Shown here: one piece after another, positions 22,954 to 32,012 of the stretch
Position numbering within the stretch: position 1 is the first letter of the stretch
How the letters are laid out: the number at the start of each line of letters is the position of its first letter
Assembly (NCBI GenBank): GCA_013140995.1
Contig: JABFRX010000157.1
Location: 1-34,215 of the forward strand
Origin: Alphaproteobacteria bacterium
GTDB taxonomy: Bacteria > Pseudomonadota > Alphaproteobacteria > Micropepsales > Micropepsaceae
DNA length: 34,215 nucleotides
Direction: 5' to 3'
Position numbers and translations under genes: made by a program
The notes under the pieces: model-generated
The model's input: only the letters and a program-made list of their open reading frames with translations
Told to the model about the DNA's origin: nothing
Databases searched by the model: none

Positions 22954-24106
22954 CGGTCCTTACGCCGGGCTAAAGGTCGTCGACCTCACCCGCGTGCTCG
23001 CGGGCCCCTATTGTACGATGATGCTGGCCGACCTCGGCGCGACCGTCATCAAGGTCGAACCGCCGAAGACCGGCGACGACGCCCGCCACATCGGCCCGTT
23101 CATCAAGGGCAAGTCCGCGTACTTCATGTCGCTGAACCGCGGCAAACACTCGATCGCGCTCGACCTGAAGGCCGACAGCGACCGCGCCGTGTTCGAGCAC
23201 CTACTCGGCGAAGCCGACCTCCTCGTCGAAAACTACCGCGGCGGCACGATGGAGAAGCTGAGGTACGACTGGCCGACCTTGCACGCACGCTTCCCGCGAT
23301 TGATCTACGCCGCGATCTCGGGCTTCGGCCACACCGGCCCGTACAAGGAAAAGCCCGCCTACGACATGGTCGTACAAGGCATGGGCGGCGTCATGAGCTT
23401 GACCGGTCAACCCGGCGGCCCGCCGACACGCGTCGGCACCTCGATCGGCGACATCGCGGCCGGACTCTTCGCGCTCTCAAGCATCGGCGCCGCCCTCTAC
23501 CACCGCGAACGCACCGGCGAAGCGCAGAAGATCGACATCGCGATGCTCGACTGCCAAGTGGCCCTACTTGAGAATGCCATCGCCCGCTACGTCGCGACGG
23601 GAACGCCGCCCGGCCCGCTCGGCTCCAGACACCCTTCGATCACCCCGTTCGCGGCATTCCAAACCGCCGATCAACCGATCATCATCGCCGCTGGCAACAA
23701 CACCCTCTTCACGAAACTCTGCGAAGCGATCGGCGCTCCCGCGCTCGCAACCGATGCCCGCTTCGCCACGAACGACCTGCGCAACACAAGTCACGCCGCG
23801 CTCGCACAAGAACTCGAACGCGCACTCGGCACCAACGCCGCAGCCCACTGGCTCGCAAGAATCGAAGCGGCCGGCGTCCCCTGCGGCCCGATCAACAACG
23901 TCGCCCAAGTCCTCGCCGACGCCCACGTGCTTTCGCGCAATATGGTGGTCACGATGCAAGACGCCGACATCGGCGAACTGAAACTCGCCGGCAACCCGAT
24001 GAAGCTCTCGGCGTTCAGCGACCCCACGACGCGCCCACCCGCACAAAAGCTCGACGAAAAAGGTGCGGAAATCCGCGCAAATGGCTTTAACGCGATAGCG
24101 GATTGA
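22946..24106 (+). CDS. CoA-transferase family III (CaiB/BaiF) protein
   Basis: A 386-residue family III CoA-transferase, which moves CoA between carboxylic acids such as oxalate/formate, carnitine or succinate derivatives. The opening LKVVDLTRVLAGPYCTMMLADLG is diagnostic, as is VENYRGGTMEKL. The catalytic aspartate is Asp169 in SIGDIAAGLFA, the same number as in formyl-CoA transferase. VPCGPINNVAQVLADAHV marks the second domain. Substrate cannot be assigned. It overlaps DUF4169 by eight bases and is the last gene of the DUF47-pit run, with no evident metabolic link to phosphate. Confidence 0.93.
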   Translation: MTDGPYAGLKVVDLTRVLAGPYCTMMLADLGATVIKVEPPKTGDDARHIGPFIKGKSAYFMSLNRGKHSIALDLKADSDRAVFEHLLGEADLLVENYRGGTMEKLRYDWPTLHARFPRLIYAAISGFGHTGPYKEKPAYDMVVQGMGGVMSLTGQPGGPPTRVGTSIGDIAAGLFALSSIGAALYHRERTGEAQKIDIAMLDCQVALLENAIARYVATGTPPGPLGSRHPSITPFAAFQTADQPIIIAAGNNTLFTKLCEAIGAPALATDARFATNDLRNTSHAALAQELERALGTNAAAHWLARIEAAGVPCGPINNVAQVLADAHVLSRNMVVTMQDADIGELKLAGNPMKLSAFSDPTTRPPAQKLDEKGAEIRANGFNAIAD

Positions 24107-24139
24107 TCGTTTGCGATCGTGCTAGTGTCCGCCTGAATC

Positions 24140-26407
24140 ATGACCCAGCCTGCTCCCGTCCACACGCCCGCCACCGCGGACCCGCCGTATTTGCGCGGCC
24201 TCAATGAGGCGCAGCGCGAGGCGGCGATGGCGCTCGACGGTCCGGTGCTGGTGCTTGCGGGCGCCGGCACAGGCAAGACGCGCGTGCTTACCACCCGCCT
24301 CGCGCATCTGATCGCCTCGCGCAAAGCCTGGCCCAGCCAAATCCTCTCCGTCACGTTCACGAACAAGGCCGCGCGCGAGATGATCCACCGCACCGGCGAG
24401 CTCATCGGTGGCATGGTCGAGGGCATGCCGTGGCTCGGCACGTTCCACTCGATCGGCGCGAAAATCCTGCGTCGCCACGCGGAACTCATCGGCCTCAAGT
24501 CGAACTTCTCGATCCTCGACGTGGACGATCAACTGCGCCTCCTAAAACAGGTCATCGAGGCAGCACGCATCGACGACAAGCGCTGGCCCGCCCGCCACCT
24601 CTCTTCCCTTATCGATTCGTGGAAGAACCGCGCGATGACCCCGAAAGACGTTCCAGCGGGCGAGAGCTTCGCCTACGGCAACGGCAAGGGCGCGGAACTC
24701 TACGAAGCCTATCAGCAACGCCTGAAAGCACTGAACGCCGCCGACTTCGGCGACCTTTTGCTCGACGTCATCACGATCCTGAAAACGCACCCCGAAGTGC
24801 TGCAGGAGTATCGCAACCGCTTCGCCTACATCCTGGTCGACGAGTACCAAGACACGAACGTCGCGCAATATCTTTGGCTGCGCCTGCTCGCCGGCGAACG
24901 GCGCAACATCTGCTGCGTCGGCGACGACGATCAGTCGATCTACGGCTGGCGCGGCGCGGAGGTCGACAACATTCTGCGCTTCGAACGCGACTTCCCCGGC
25001 GCGAAGATCATCCGCCTGGAGCGCAACTACCGTTCCACGCCGCACATCTTGGCGGCAGCGTCCGGCCTGATCGCCGCGAACAAAAGCCGCCTCGGCAAAA
25101 CGCTCTGGACCGAACTCGGCGACGGCGAGCGCGTTTCCGTCAAAGGCGTCTGGGACGCGGAAGAAGAGGCGCGCCAGATCGCCGACGACATCGAACAAGT
25201 CGCGCGCAACCGCCAGAAGATCAGCGACATCGCGATCCTCGTCCGCGCCTCGTTCCAGATGCGCTCGTTCGAAGAGCGCTTCGTGCAACTCGGCATCCCC
25301 TACCGCGTTGTCGGGGGCCCCCGCTTCTACGAGCGCCAAGAAATCCGCGACGCGCTGGCCTACCTGCGCGTCGTCGTTCAGCCCGACGACGACCTCGCCT
25401 TCGAGCGCATCTTCAACAAACCGAAGCGCGGCCTGGGCGACGCCGCGCTCCAATCCGTGCACAAGATGGCGCGCGCGTTGAAGAAGCCGCTGTTCGCCGC
25501 CGCCGACGCGCTCATCCAAACCGACGAACTGCCGTCCCGCGCGCGCTCGGCATTGCGCGACCTGGTGCAAAGCTTCAAACGCTGGCGCGACCAGGCGACC
25601 GCGCTCAGCCATATCGAGCTTGCCGAAATCGTGCTCGACGAAAGCGGCTACACCGCGATGTGGCAAGCCGACCGCTCGGCCGAGGCGCCGGGCCGCCTCG
25701 AAAACCTGAAAGAGCTCGTGCGCTCGATGGAAGAGTTCGAGACGATCGAAAGCTTCCTCGAACACGTATCGCTCGTCATGGAGATCGAACAGTCCGACAC
25801 GACCGACAAGGTCACGATCATGACGTTGCACGGTGCCAAAGGCCTCGAACTCCCGACCGTCTATCTGCCCGGCTGGGAAGAGGGCCTGTTCCCGAGCCAA
25901 CGCACGCTCGACGAAAACGGCCTGCAGGGCCTCGAGGAAGAACGCCGCCTCGCCTATGTCGGCCTCACCCGCGCCCGCGAACGCGCGAAGATATCCTACG
26001 CCGCGAACCGCCGCGTCCATGGCATGTGGCAGAGCGCGATGCCCTCGCGCTTCATCGCCGAACTGCCGCCTGATGCGATCGTGCTCGAAAGCGATCCGGG
26101 CCTGCCCTACGGCAATTCGAACCTTTCGACCGCGCCTCAGTTCGACAGCGGCTACTCTTCGCCCGGCTGGCAACGCGCGCAAGCCCGCCGCGGCGAAACG
26201 TTCGGCTCTAGGCCCGCGATCGACGGCCACGCCGAACTCGTCGCAACGTCGGACCCCGACGCGGCGACCTACCAGCGGGGCGAGCGCGTGTTTCACCAGA
26301 AATTCGGCTACGGCCGCGTGACGGCAATCGACGGCAACAAGCTGACCGTGAGCTTCGACAAGGCCGGCGAAAAGCGCGTCATCGCGAACTTCCTGGCACG
26401 CGCGTAA
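24140..26407 (+). CDS. uvrD: UvrD/PcrA-type DNA helicase
   Basis: A 755-residue superfamily 1A 3'-5' DNA helicase acting in nucleotide-excision and mismatch repair. Motifs in order: Q-motif LNEAQREAA (21-29), Walker A AGAGTGKT (40-47), Ia SVTFTNKAAREM, Walker B VDEYQDTN (about 233-240), III DDDQSIYGWRGA, IV RLERNYRS, V TIMTLHGAKGLE, and VI YVGLTRARE. The C-terminal RGERVFHQKFGYGRV is the Tudor-like domain of PcrA/UvrD that contacts RNA polymerase. Length suits the family. prmA begins on the base after its stop, so the two are one operon. Confidence 0.97.
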   Translation: MTQPAPVHTPATADPPYLRGLNEAQREAAMALDGPVLVLAGAGTGKTRVLTTRLAHLIASRKAWPSQILSVTFTNKAAREMIHRTGELIGGMVEGMPWLGTFHSIGAKILRRHAELIGLKSNFSILDVDDQLRLLKQVIEAARIDDKRWPARHLSSLIDSWKNRAMTPKDVPAGESFAYGNGKGAELYEAYQQRLKALNAADFGDLLLDVITILKTHPEVLQEYRNRFAYILVDEYQDTNVAQYLWLRLLAGERRNICCVGDDDQSIYGWRGAEVDNILRFERDFPGAKIIRLERNYRSTPHILAAASGLIAANKSRLGKTLWTELGDGERVSVKGVWDAEEEARQIADDIEQVARNRQKISDIAILVRASFQMRSFEERFVQLGIPYRVVGGPRFYERQEIRDALAYLRVVVQPDDDLAFERIFNKPKRGLGDAALQSVHKMARALKKPLFAAADALIQTDELPSRARSALRDLVQSFKRWRDQATALSHIELAEIVLDESGYTAMWQADRSAEAPGRLENLKELVRSMEEFETIESFLEHVSLVMEIEQSDTTDKVTIMTLHGAKGLELPTVYLPGWEEGLFPSQRTLDENGLQGLEEERRLAYVGLTRARERAKISYAANRRVHGMWQSAMPSRFIAELPPDAIVLESDPGLPYGNSNLSTAPQFDSGYSSPGWQRAQARRGETFGSRPAIDGHAELVATSDPDAATYQRGERVFHQKFGYGRVTAIDGNKLTVSFDKAGEKRVIANFLARA

Positions 26408-27259
26408 ATGCCCGTTTGCTGGAAAGCCCGCACCGTCCTGCCCAAACGCGAAGCGCAAGCGCTAAGCGACGCGCTCGAACAGCTTGAGCCCACGCCCATC
26501 ATCTCCGCCTTCGAACTCGGCGAACGCGGCATGTGGGAAGTCGAAGCCTTCTTTAACGACGAACCCAATGAACAAGACCTGCAAAAGCGCTTCGGCGTGC
26601 CAATGCGCGTGATCGCCATCGAAGACGAAAACTGGGTCGCCCGCGCGCTCGAAGGCCTACCGCCCGTCGCAACCGGGCGCTTCTTCCTCCACGGCAATCA
26701 TACCGCTGCCCAAGTCCCGCCGAACGCCATCGGCCTAAAAATCGAAGCCTCCTACGCCTTCGGCACCGGCCACCACGGCACCACACGCGGCTGCCTGCTC
26801 GCGCTCGAACACCTGACCAAGCAACGCACATTCAGAAACGCGCTGGACCTCGGCTGTGGTACCGGCGTGCTCGCGATGGCCTTCGCGCGCCTAACGCACT
26901 GCCCTGCCGTCGCCACCGATATCGACCCGCTCGCGACGCTGAAGACGATCGAAAACGCCAAGCTGAACCGAGCGGCACCCTATTTGCGCGTCGCAACCGC
27001 GGCCGGCTTCAAGACACCGCTGATCGCGAGCCAAGCGCCCTACGACGTGATCTTCGCAAACATCCTCGCCGGCCCACTGATGAAGCTGCTACCCGGCATC
27101 AAAACGAACCTAGCGCCGCGTGGCCACGCTATCCTTTCCGGCCTGCTCGATGAACAAGCGAACGGCATCTGTGCGATGGCGCGCGCGCAAAACCTGCGCC
27201 TCATCCGCCGCAGCGCGCTCGAAGGCTGGGTGACGTTGACGTTCGAGCGCCCAGGCTAA
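26408..27259 (+). CDS. prmA: Ribosomal protein L11 methyltransferase
   Basis: A 283-residue S-adenosylmethionine-dependent methyltransferase that trimethylates ribosomal protein L11. The FGTGHHGTT loop (118-126), SAM motif I ALDLGCGTGV (145-154) and NILAGPL (218-224) are the family marks; the N-terminal 90 residues form the L11-binding domain. Start is immediate after the uvrD stop (TAAATG). In many alphaproteobacteria an aminopeptidase P gene follows prmA; here it lies 2.9 kb further on, after a block of three DJ-1 superfamily genes. The stop overlaps the convergent gene by four bases. Confidence 0.95.
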   Translation: MPVCWKARTVLPKREAQALSDALEQLEPTPIISAFELGERGMWEVEAFFNDEPNEQDLQKRFGVPMRVIAIEDENWVARALEGLPPVATGRFFLHGNHTAAQVPPNAIGLKIEASYAFGTGHHGTTRGCLLALEHLTKQRTFRNALDLGCGTGVLAMAFARLTHCPAVATDIDPLATLKTIENAKLNRAAPYLRVATAAGFKTPLIASQAPYDVIFANILAGPLMKLLPGIKTNLAPRGHAILSGLLDEQANGICAMARAQNLRLIRRSALEGWVTLTFERPG

Positions 27260-28401
27260 CGGCCGGTCGCGTGCCCGCGATCTTCGAGCTGAACCCGCAC
27301 GAATGCGGAGGTCGCGCCGCCGTAGCGCGCCTTGATTCCAGCGAGCGCAGAGTCGAGCGCAAAGGCAGGTTGGTCCCTGGGTAAGTCGACAACGACATCG
27401 GGCGTGGCGCCCGCGTCAGGCAAGATCTGTAGTCCTTCCGCTGTCCGGACGGGCGCGGACCCAAGAACAACCGCGCGCGACCGAAACGTGCGGCCATAGG
27501 AGTCCGCCATGAACGCCACCGCGATGACGTCCGCGCCGTCGGTCGCACGCACGCCTATCGTCTCGCCATGGATGAGGCCCAAGAATAGATTGCCAAGGAT
27601 CATCCAGACGTCGTCGCGGATCAGATGAAATGCGCCGCTGTCATGCTCGGCGCTCCAACCGCGCGCGCCGATCTCTTGCGCCAGTGCCGTTGCGCGCTCA
27701 CGTCCCCCAATCGCTTCGACGAGCGCAAGCGACACGGGAACGGAGGCGCTGACGCCGGTCGTCGTCACGATGCCCCGGTCGGCGACGTACCGCCGGTCAC
27801 GCACGCGATGCATCGTCGGATGCGCCGCCGCAACGCCGTCGATATGAAACCAATGCCCCGTGGCGTTGTGGCCGTCGAGCAACCCCGCATTCGCCATCAC
27901 GAGAGTTCCGTCGCAAATGCTGACGATCGTCGCACCGCGCGCGGCTTGCGCTCTGATAAAATCGCGCACGTCCACATCCGTCGGGTCGTGGAGCGCCGGT
28001 ACGATGACGTAGTCCGCACCGTCGGGATAACGCCGCACAAACTCGGCCGTCGTTGCATCCGGAACGACCGTGAGTGCAGGCATCAGCGACACGGGTCCGC
28101 TCTTCGTACCAAGCGCGAAGACATCTGCGACGCCCGAGCGCTTGAGCACACCATAGGGAACAAGGTAGTCGGTCGTCTCCGTCCCACCGCTTGCGCCAAC
28201 CAACGCGACGACGGGGCGCGCACGCATTGGCGGCTTCAGCGCCGCCAGAGTCGCGGCCGCCTCGTCCGCGCTGATGACAGCTGGCGCTGCTGCCGCCCGG
28301 CGCTCGCCGGGAATGAAGGCGAACACGCCAGCGACGAACAGCAGCGCGACGGTCACAACGGCCAGAACGCCGAAGCGTACGAATTGGAAGGCGAGGTTCA
28401 T
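27256..28401 (-). CDS. Membrane-anchored DJ-1/PfpI-family protein
   Basis: A 381-residue protein with one N-terminal membrane segment or uncleaved signal (residues 9-30), so the rest faces the periplasm. Residues about 62-220 form a DJ-1/PfpI (class I glutamine-amidotransferase-like) domain with Cys163 at the nucleophile elbow (IVSICDGTL). The final 140 residues (from about SAEHDSGAFHLIRDD) are a separate region, ending AGIKARYGGATSAFVRVQLE, that I cannot name. It is the second gene of a two-gene operon, its ATG overlapping the stop of the isonitrile-hydratase-like gene (28398-28401). Function unknown; periplasmic DJ-1-like proteins are uncommon. Confidence 0.85.
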   Translation of the reverse strand: MNLAFQFVRFGVLAVVTVALLFVAGVFAFIPGERRAAAAPAVISADEAAATLAALKPPMRARPVVALVGASGGTETTDYLVPYGVLKRSGVADVFALGTKSGPVSLMPALTVVPDATTAEFVRRYPDGADYVIVPALHDPTDVDVRDFIRAQAARGATIVSICDGTLVMANAGLLDGHNATGHWFHIDGVAAAHPTMHRVRDRRYVADRGIVTTTGVSASVPVSLALVEAIGGRERATALAQEIGARGWSAEHDSGAFHLIRDDVWMILGNLFLGLIHGETIGVRATDGADVIAVAFMADSYGRTFRSRAVVLGSAPVRTAEGLQILPDAGATPDVVVDLPRDQPAFALDSALAGIKARYGGATSAFVRVQLEDRGHATGR

Positions 28402-29096
28402 GACACACCCTCCCGCATCCGCGCCGCCGCTTGCGCGTTCACGATCTCGCGCTCCGACAACAGACCTTCAAGCCGCTGCTTCGCAAACGCCGTGCGCTCC
28501 GGCCCCGCCTTTTCCGGCGAGCCGCAGTCGAAAGGCGGTTGCGGATCGTACTCGAAGCCCAGCTGCATTTGCTTGGCGACTTCCTCGCCCCAAATCTCCG
28601 CGATCACGGTAAGAGCGAAGTCGATGCCGGCCGTCACGCCTCCGCCAGAGATGCGGTTGCGGTCCTTGACGACTCGCGCATTCACGGGTGTCGCGCCAAA
28701 CGCGGTCAGATAGTCGCGCCACATCCAATGGCACGCCGACTTGTAGCCCTTTAGCAATCCCGCCGCACCGAGCACAAGCGAGCCGGTGCACACCGAAGTT
28801 ACGTATTTCGCACCTGCTGCTTGAGCGCGCAGGAACCGCAGCGTCTCTTCGTCCGTCATCAGCGCGACCTGCCCCGCCCCGCCCGGGACGCAGATCAGAT
28901 CGAGCTGCGGGCAGTCCCTGAACGTCGTGGTCGGCATCAGCGACAACCCGGCATCCGACGGAACGGGCGCGAGCGTTTTCCAAATGTAATGGGCCTTCAC
29001 CCCAGGCGCGCGCGCAAGGAACTGCGCTGGTCCGGTGAGATCGAGCTGGGTCAAATTCGGATAGAGCAAGAAACCGACGTAGAACGGATTGGTCAT
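28398..29096 (-). CDS. Isonitrile hydratase-like DJ-1/PfpI protein
   Basis: A 232-residue DJ-1 superfamily enzyme closely resembling Pseudomonas isonitrile hydratase (InhA), which hydrates R-N=C to N-formamides. The catalytic set recalled for that enzyme (Asp17, Cys101, Thr102) matches Asp19 (TQLDLTGP), Cys103 and Thr104 (TSVCTGSLVLGA) here. ICVPGGAG and the late GGGVTAGIDFAL are also shared. GAGGAG lies six bases before ATG 29096, which is why I prefer it to an ATG 60 bases upstream. It is the first gene of a pair with the membrane-anchored DJ-1 protein and is divergent from the AraC-type regulator. Substrate is inferred by resemblance only. Confidence 0.88.
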   Translation of the reverse strand: MTNPFYVGFLLYPNLTQLDLTGPAQFLARAPGVKAHYIWKTLAPVPSDAGLSLMPTTTFRDCPQLDLICVPGGAGQVALMTDEETLRFLRAQAAGAKYVTSVCTGSLVLGAAGLLKGYKSACHWMWRDYLTAFGATPVNARVVKDRNRISGGGVTAGIDFALTVIAEIWGEEVAKQMQLGFEYDPQPPFDCGSPEKAGPERTAFAKQRLEGLLSEREIVNAQAAARMREGVS

Positions 29097-29137
29097 GAAG
29101 GGCTCCTCTGATGTCTCTTGCATAGCACGGTGCCGGG

Positions 29138-29172
29138 TGGCATAAATGACAAACAATCGATGTTTTATGCCA
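29138..29172. promoter_or_regulatory. Inverted-repeat operator between divergent DJ-1 and AraC genes
   Basis: TGGCATAAA (29138-29146) and its exact reverse complement TTTATGCCA (29164-29172) flank 17 bases in the 86-base gap between the two divergent genes. The right arm abuts the regulator's ribosome-binding region (AAGGTGAGAGA before GTG 29183). The likely binder is the AraC-type regulator itself, controlling both directions (inference). Confidence 0.7.
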
Positions 29173-29182
29173 AGGTGAGAGA

Positions 29183-30178
29183 GTGCCCAAACCTCACGTC
29201 GTCGCCATCCCGATCTATCCCGGTCTGCAATCGCTTGACGCCATCGGCCCGGCCCAGGTGTTCGGTAGCGCGAACCAAGCGCTGGGGTGCGAAGCGTATC
29301 GGATCATGTTCGTCGCGAGCGAGCCCGGCGCTGTGCCCTCATCTGCCGGTTTTGCGCTTCATGCGGATAGCTTGCGCGCTGTCCCCGCGAAATCGGTTGA
29401 TACGCTCATCTGCCCCGGCGGCGAAGAAGAACCCATCCGCGCCGCGCTCCGCGACAAAGCGTTGATGCGTTGGATCAACGATGCGGCGCGCGCCGCGAAG
29501 CGCGCCTGCTCCGTTTGCTCGGGCGCGTTCTTGCTCGCATCGACCGGCATTCTGAGCGGCCGCAACGCCGCCACGCACTGGAGCGCGACCACTGGCCTGC
29601 AGCGCGCCTTCCCCGACATCAAAGTCGACGGCGAGTCCATCTACGTCACCGACGGCAAGTGCTGGACCTCCGCCGGCGTCACCACCGGCATCGACATGGC
29701 GCTCGCGATCGTCGAGGAAGATCACGGCCGCGATATCGCGATAGCGGTCGCACGAAGGCTCGTCGTCTACATGCGCCGCCCCGGCCACCAAACGCAGTTC
29801 TCCGCCGCGCTGAACGCGCAAGACGTGAAGGATGACAAGCTCGCAAACCTCGCAAGCTGGGTTGAAGCGAACCTGACAAAGACGCTGGACGTCGAAACGC
29901 TCGCCGAACGGGTCGCGATGAGCCCCCGCTCGTTCCACCGCCGTATGAAAGACGAACTGGACGTCTCCCCGGCCAAGTTCGTCGAATCCATCCGCCTGGA
30001 CGCCGCCCGGCGCTCGCTGGACGAAGGCAATCTGGACTTGAACACCGTTGCCGCCCACGCCGGGTTCTCCGGCCCGGACCACCTGATCCGCGCCTTCAGC
30101 CGCCGTTTCGGCATAACGCCCGCGGCCTACCGCCAAATTCATGGTGCAGCCCTTGAGGACCGCGCCGCCGCCGAATAG
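29183..30178 (+). CDS. GlxA-type AraC regulator with N-terminal DJ-1/PfpI domain
   Basis: A 331-residue regulator. Residues 1 to about 195 form a DJ-1/PfpI amidotransferase-like sensing domain with Cys112 at the elbow (CSVCSGAFLLAST). Residues about 220-318 are the double helix-turn-helix of AraC proteins: LDVETLAERVAMSPRSFHRR and LNTVAAHAGFSGPDHLIRAF, ending RRFGITPAAYRQ. Such GlxA/FtrA-type proteins usually activate adjacent catabolic genes on sensing a small nitrogenous compound. The start is GTG 29183 with AGGTG upstream. It is divergent from the isonitrile-hydratase-like operon and shares its sensing-domain fold with both enzymes. Confidence 0.93.
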   Translation: MPKPHVVAIPIYPGLQSLDAIGPAQVFGSANQALGCEAYRIMFVASEPGAVPSSAGFALHADSLRAVPAKSVDTLICPGGEEEPIRAALRDKALMRWINDAARAAKRACSVCSGAFLLASTGILSGRNAATHWSATTGLQRAFPDIKVDGESIYVTDGKCWTSAGVTTGIDMALAIVEEDHGRDIAIAVARRLVVYMRRPGHQTQFSAALNAQDVKDDKLANLASWVEANLTKTLDVETLAERVAMSPRSFHRRMKDELDVSPAKFVESIRLDAARRSLDEGNLDLNTVAAHAGFSGPDHLIRAFSRRFGITPAAYRQIHGAALEDRAAAE

Positions 30179-30188
30179 GTTGCGGCCC

Positions 30189-32012
30189 ATGCTGCACCAA
30201 ACCAAGTTCCAATCCTTCGCCGAAACCACGAGCCCGACCCAAGGCCCGCCGCGCCTCGCCGCGTTACGCGCCGAACTCCAACGCCGCGGCCTCGACGGCT
30301 TCGTCGTCCCGCGCGCCGACGAGTACCAGGGCGAATACGTTCCACCACGCGCGGACCGCCTGGCCTATCTGACCGGCTTCACGGGATCGGCCGGCGCCGC
30401 TGTCGTGCTCATGGAGAAGGCCGCGATCTTCACCGACGGCCGCTACACCGTACAAACAGCGGAGCAGGTGGATAGCACCGCGTTCGAGTACCGCTCCCTG
30501 ATCGATGAACCGCCGCCGGATTGGATCGCCGAACACCTGCCGCAAGGCGCTAAGTTGGCTTATGACCCGTGGATGCACACCGCATCCGGCGTGGAAGCCC
30601 TGCAAGCCGCGGTCAAGAAGGCTGGCGGCACGCTCGTTGCCGTCACCGACAATCCGCTCGACGCCACCTGGGACGATCAACCCGCCCCGCCGCTTGGCGC
30701 GGTGACGACCCAGCCGCTGGAATACGCCGGCGAATCCTCAGAATCGAAGCGCGAGCGCATCGCGAAGTCGCTGCGCGACGGCAAAACCGACGCCGCGATG
30801 CTGACGCTGCCCGAGTCGATCGCGTGGCTGCTCAATATCCGCGGCTCAGATGTCCCGCACACGCCGTTCCCGCACGCGTTCGCGATGCTGAACAGCGACG
30901 GCCACGTGGAACTGTTCGTCGACCGCCGCAAATTCACGCCGGACATCGACGCGTGGCTCGGCAACCGCGTGACGGTCCGGCCGCAGGAAGAGTTGGCATC
31001 ACACCTGAAAGGGCAAAAGGGAAGACGCATCCAAATCGACCCGGCGACGGCGTCCGCATGGATGTTCGACCAACTGAAAACGGCGGGCGCCGAAATCGTT
31101 CGCGCCGCCGACCCGGTCCTGCTGCCAAAGGCTTGCAAAAATCCGACCGAACTCGACGGCACCCGCCGCGCTCACGTGCGCGACGGCGCGTGCGTCTCGC
31201 GCTTCCTTGCCTGGCTTTCGAAAGAAGGCCCGAAAGGCAATATCGACGAGATCGAAGCTTGCCGCGTGCTCGAAGATTTCCGCTTGGAGACCGGCGCGCT
31301 GAAAGACCTGAGCTTCGGCTCGATCTCAGGCGCGGGTCCGAACGGCGCGTTACCGCATTACCGCGTCACAAAGACATCGAACCGCAAGATCAAGTCGGGC
31401 GAGATTTACCTGATCGACTCCGGCGGCCAATACCTCGACGGCACGACCGACATCACGCGCACCGTCGCAATCGGAACACCAACGGCGGAGATGAAGGATC
31501 GCTTCACCCGCGTGCTCAAGGGCCACATCGCGCTCGCCCGCGCGCGCTTCCCCGAAGGCACGACGGGCGTGCAACTCGATACGCTGGCGCGTATGGCGCT
31601 CTGGGAAGGCGGCTTCGATTACGACCACGGCACCGGCCACGGCGTCGGCAGCTATTTGAGTGTCCACGAAGGCCCGCAAAACATCTCAAAGCGCATGATC
31701 AACGTGGCGCTGAAGCCCGGCATGATCGTCTCGAACGAACCCGGCTACTACAAGGTCAACCATTACGGCATCCGTATCGAAAACCTGATCGTCGTCACCG
31801 AACCCAAAGACGTCGGCGGCGACCGTAAGATGATGGAGTTCGAAACACTGACCTTGGCGCCGATCGATCTCACACTGGTCGAGTTGAAGATGCTGACCGA
31901 AGGCGAACGCGCCTGGCTCAACGCCTACCACGTGCGCGTCCGGGACACGCTCAGGGGCCAAACCGACGCCACAACCGAAACATGGATCGCCGAGGCGACG
32001 CGCGCGATCTAA
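30189..32012 (+). CDS. Aminopeptidase P family (M24B) metallopeptidase
   Basis: A 607-residue Xaa-Pro aminopeptidase of the long (three-domain) type, which removes an N-terminal residue preceding proline. Two creatinase-like N-terminal domains (GFVVPRADEYQGEYVPPRADR is the usual opening) precede the pita-bread catalytic domain. Dinuclear-metal ligands are visible: the two Asp of LIDSGGQYLDGTTDITRT (about 408-425), His in GTGHGVGSYL (about 480), Glu in NEPGYY (about 516) and Glu in IRIENL (about 528). I start it at ATG 30189 (AGG upstream); ATG 30141 lies inside the regulator gene. TAATG joins it to the next gene. Confidence 0.94.
   Translation: MLHQTKFQSFAETTSPTQGPPRLAALRAELQRRGLDGFVVPRADEYQGEYVPPRADRLAYLTGFTGSAGAAVVLMEKAAIFTDGRYTVQTAEQVDSTAFEYRSLIDEPPPDWIAEHLPQGAKLAYDPWMHTASGVEALQAAVKKAGGTLVAVTDNPLDATWDDQPAPPLGAVTTQPLEYAGESSESKRERIAKSLRDGKTDAAMLTLPESIAWLLNIRGSDVPHTPFPHAFAMLNSDGHVELFVDRRKFTPDIDAWLGNRVTVRPQEELASHLKGQKGRRIQIDPATASAWMFDQLKTAGAEIVRAADPVLLPKACKNPTELDGTRRAHVRDGACVSRFLAWLSKEGPKGNIDEIEACRVLEDFRLETGALKDLSFGSISGAGPNGALPHYRVTKTSNRKIKSGEIYLIDSGGQYLDGTTDITRTVAIGTPTAEMKDRFTRVLKGHIALARARFPEGTTGVQLDTLARMALWEGGFDYDHGTGHGVGSYLSVHEGPQNISKRMINVALKPGMIVSNEPGYYKVNHYGIRIENLIVVTEPKDVGGDRKMMEFETLTLAPIDLTLVELKMLTEGERAWLNAYHVRVRDTLRGQTDATTETWIAEATRAI

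Noticed and set aside
24542-26458. A 638-codon open frame on the minus strand opposite uvrD
   Set aside because: It mirrors the uvrD codons in a GC-rich gene and its product has no domain features; uvrD itself carries all helicase motifs.
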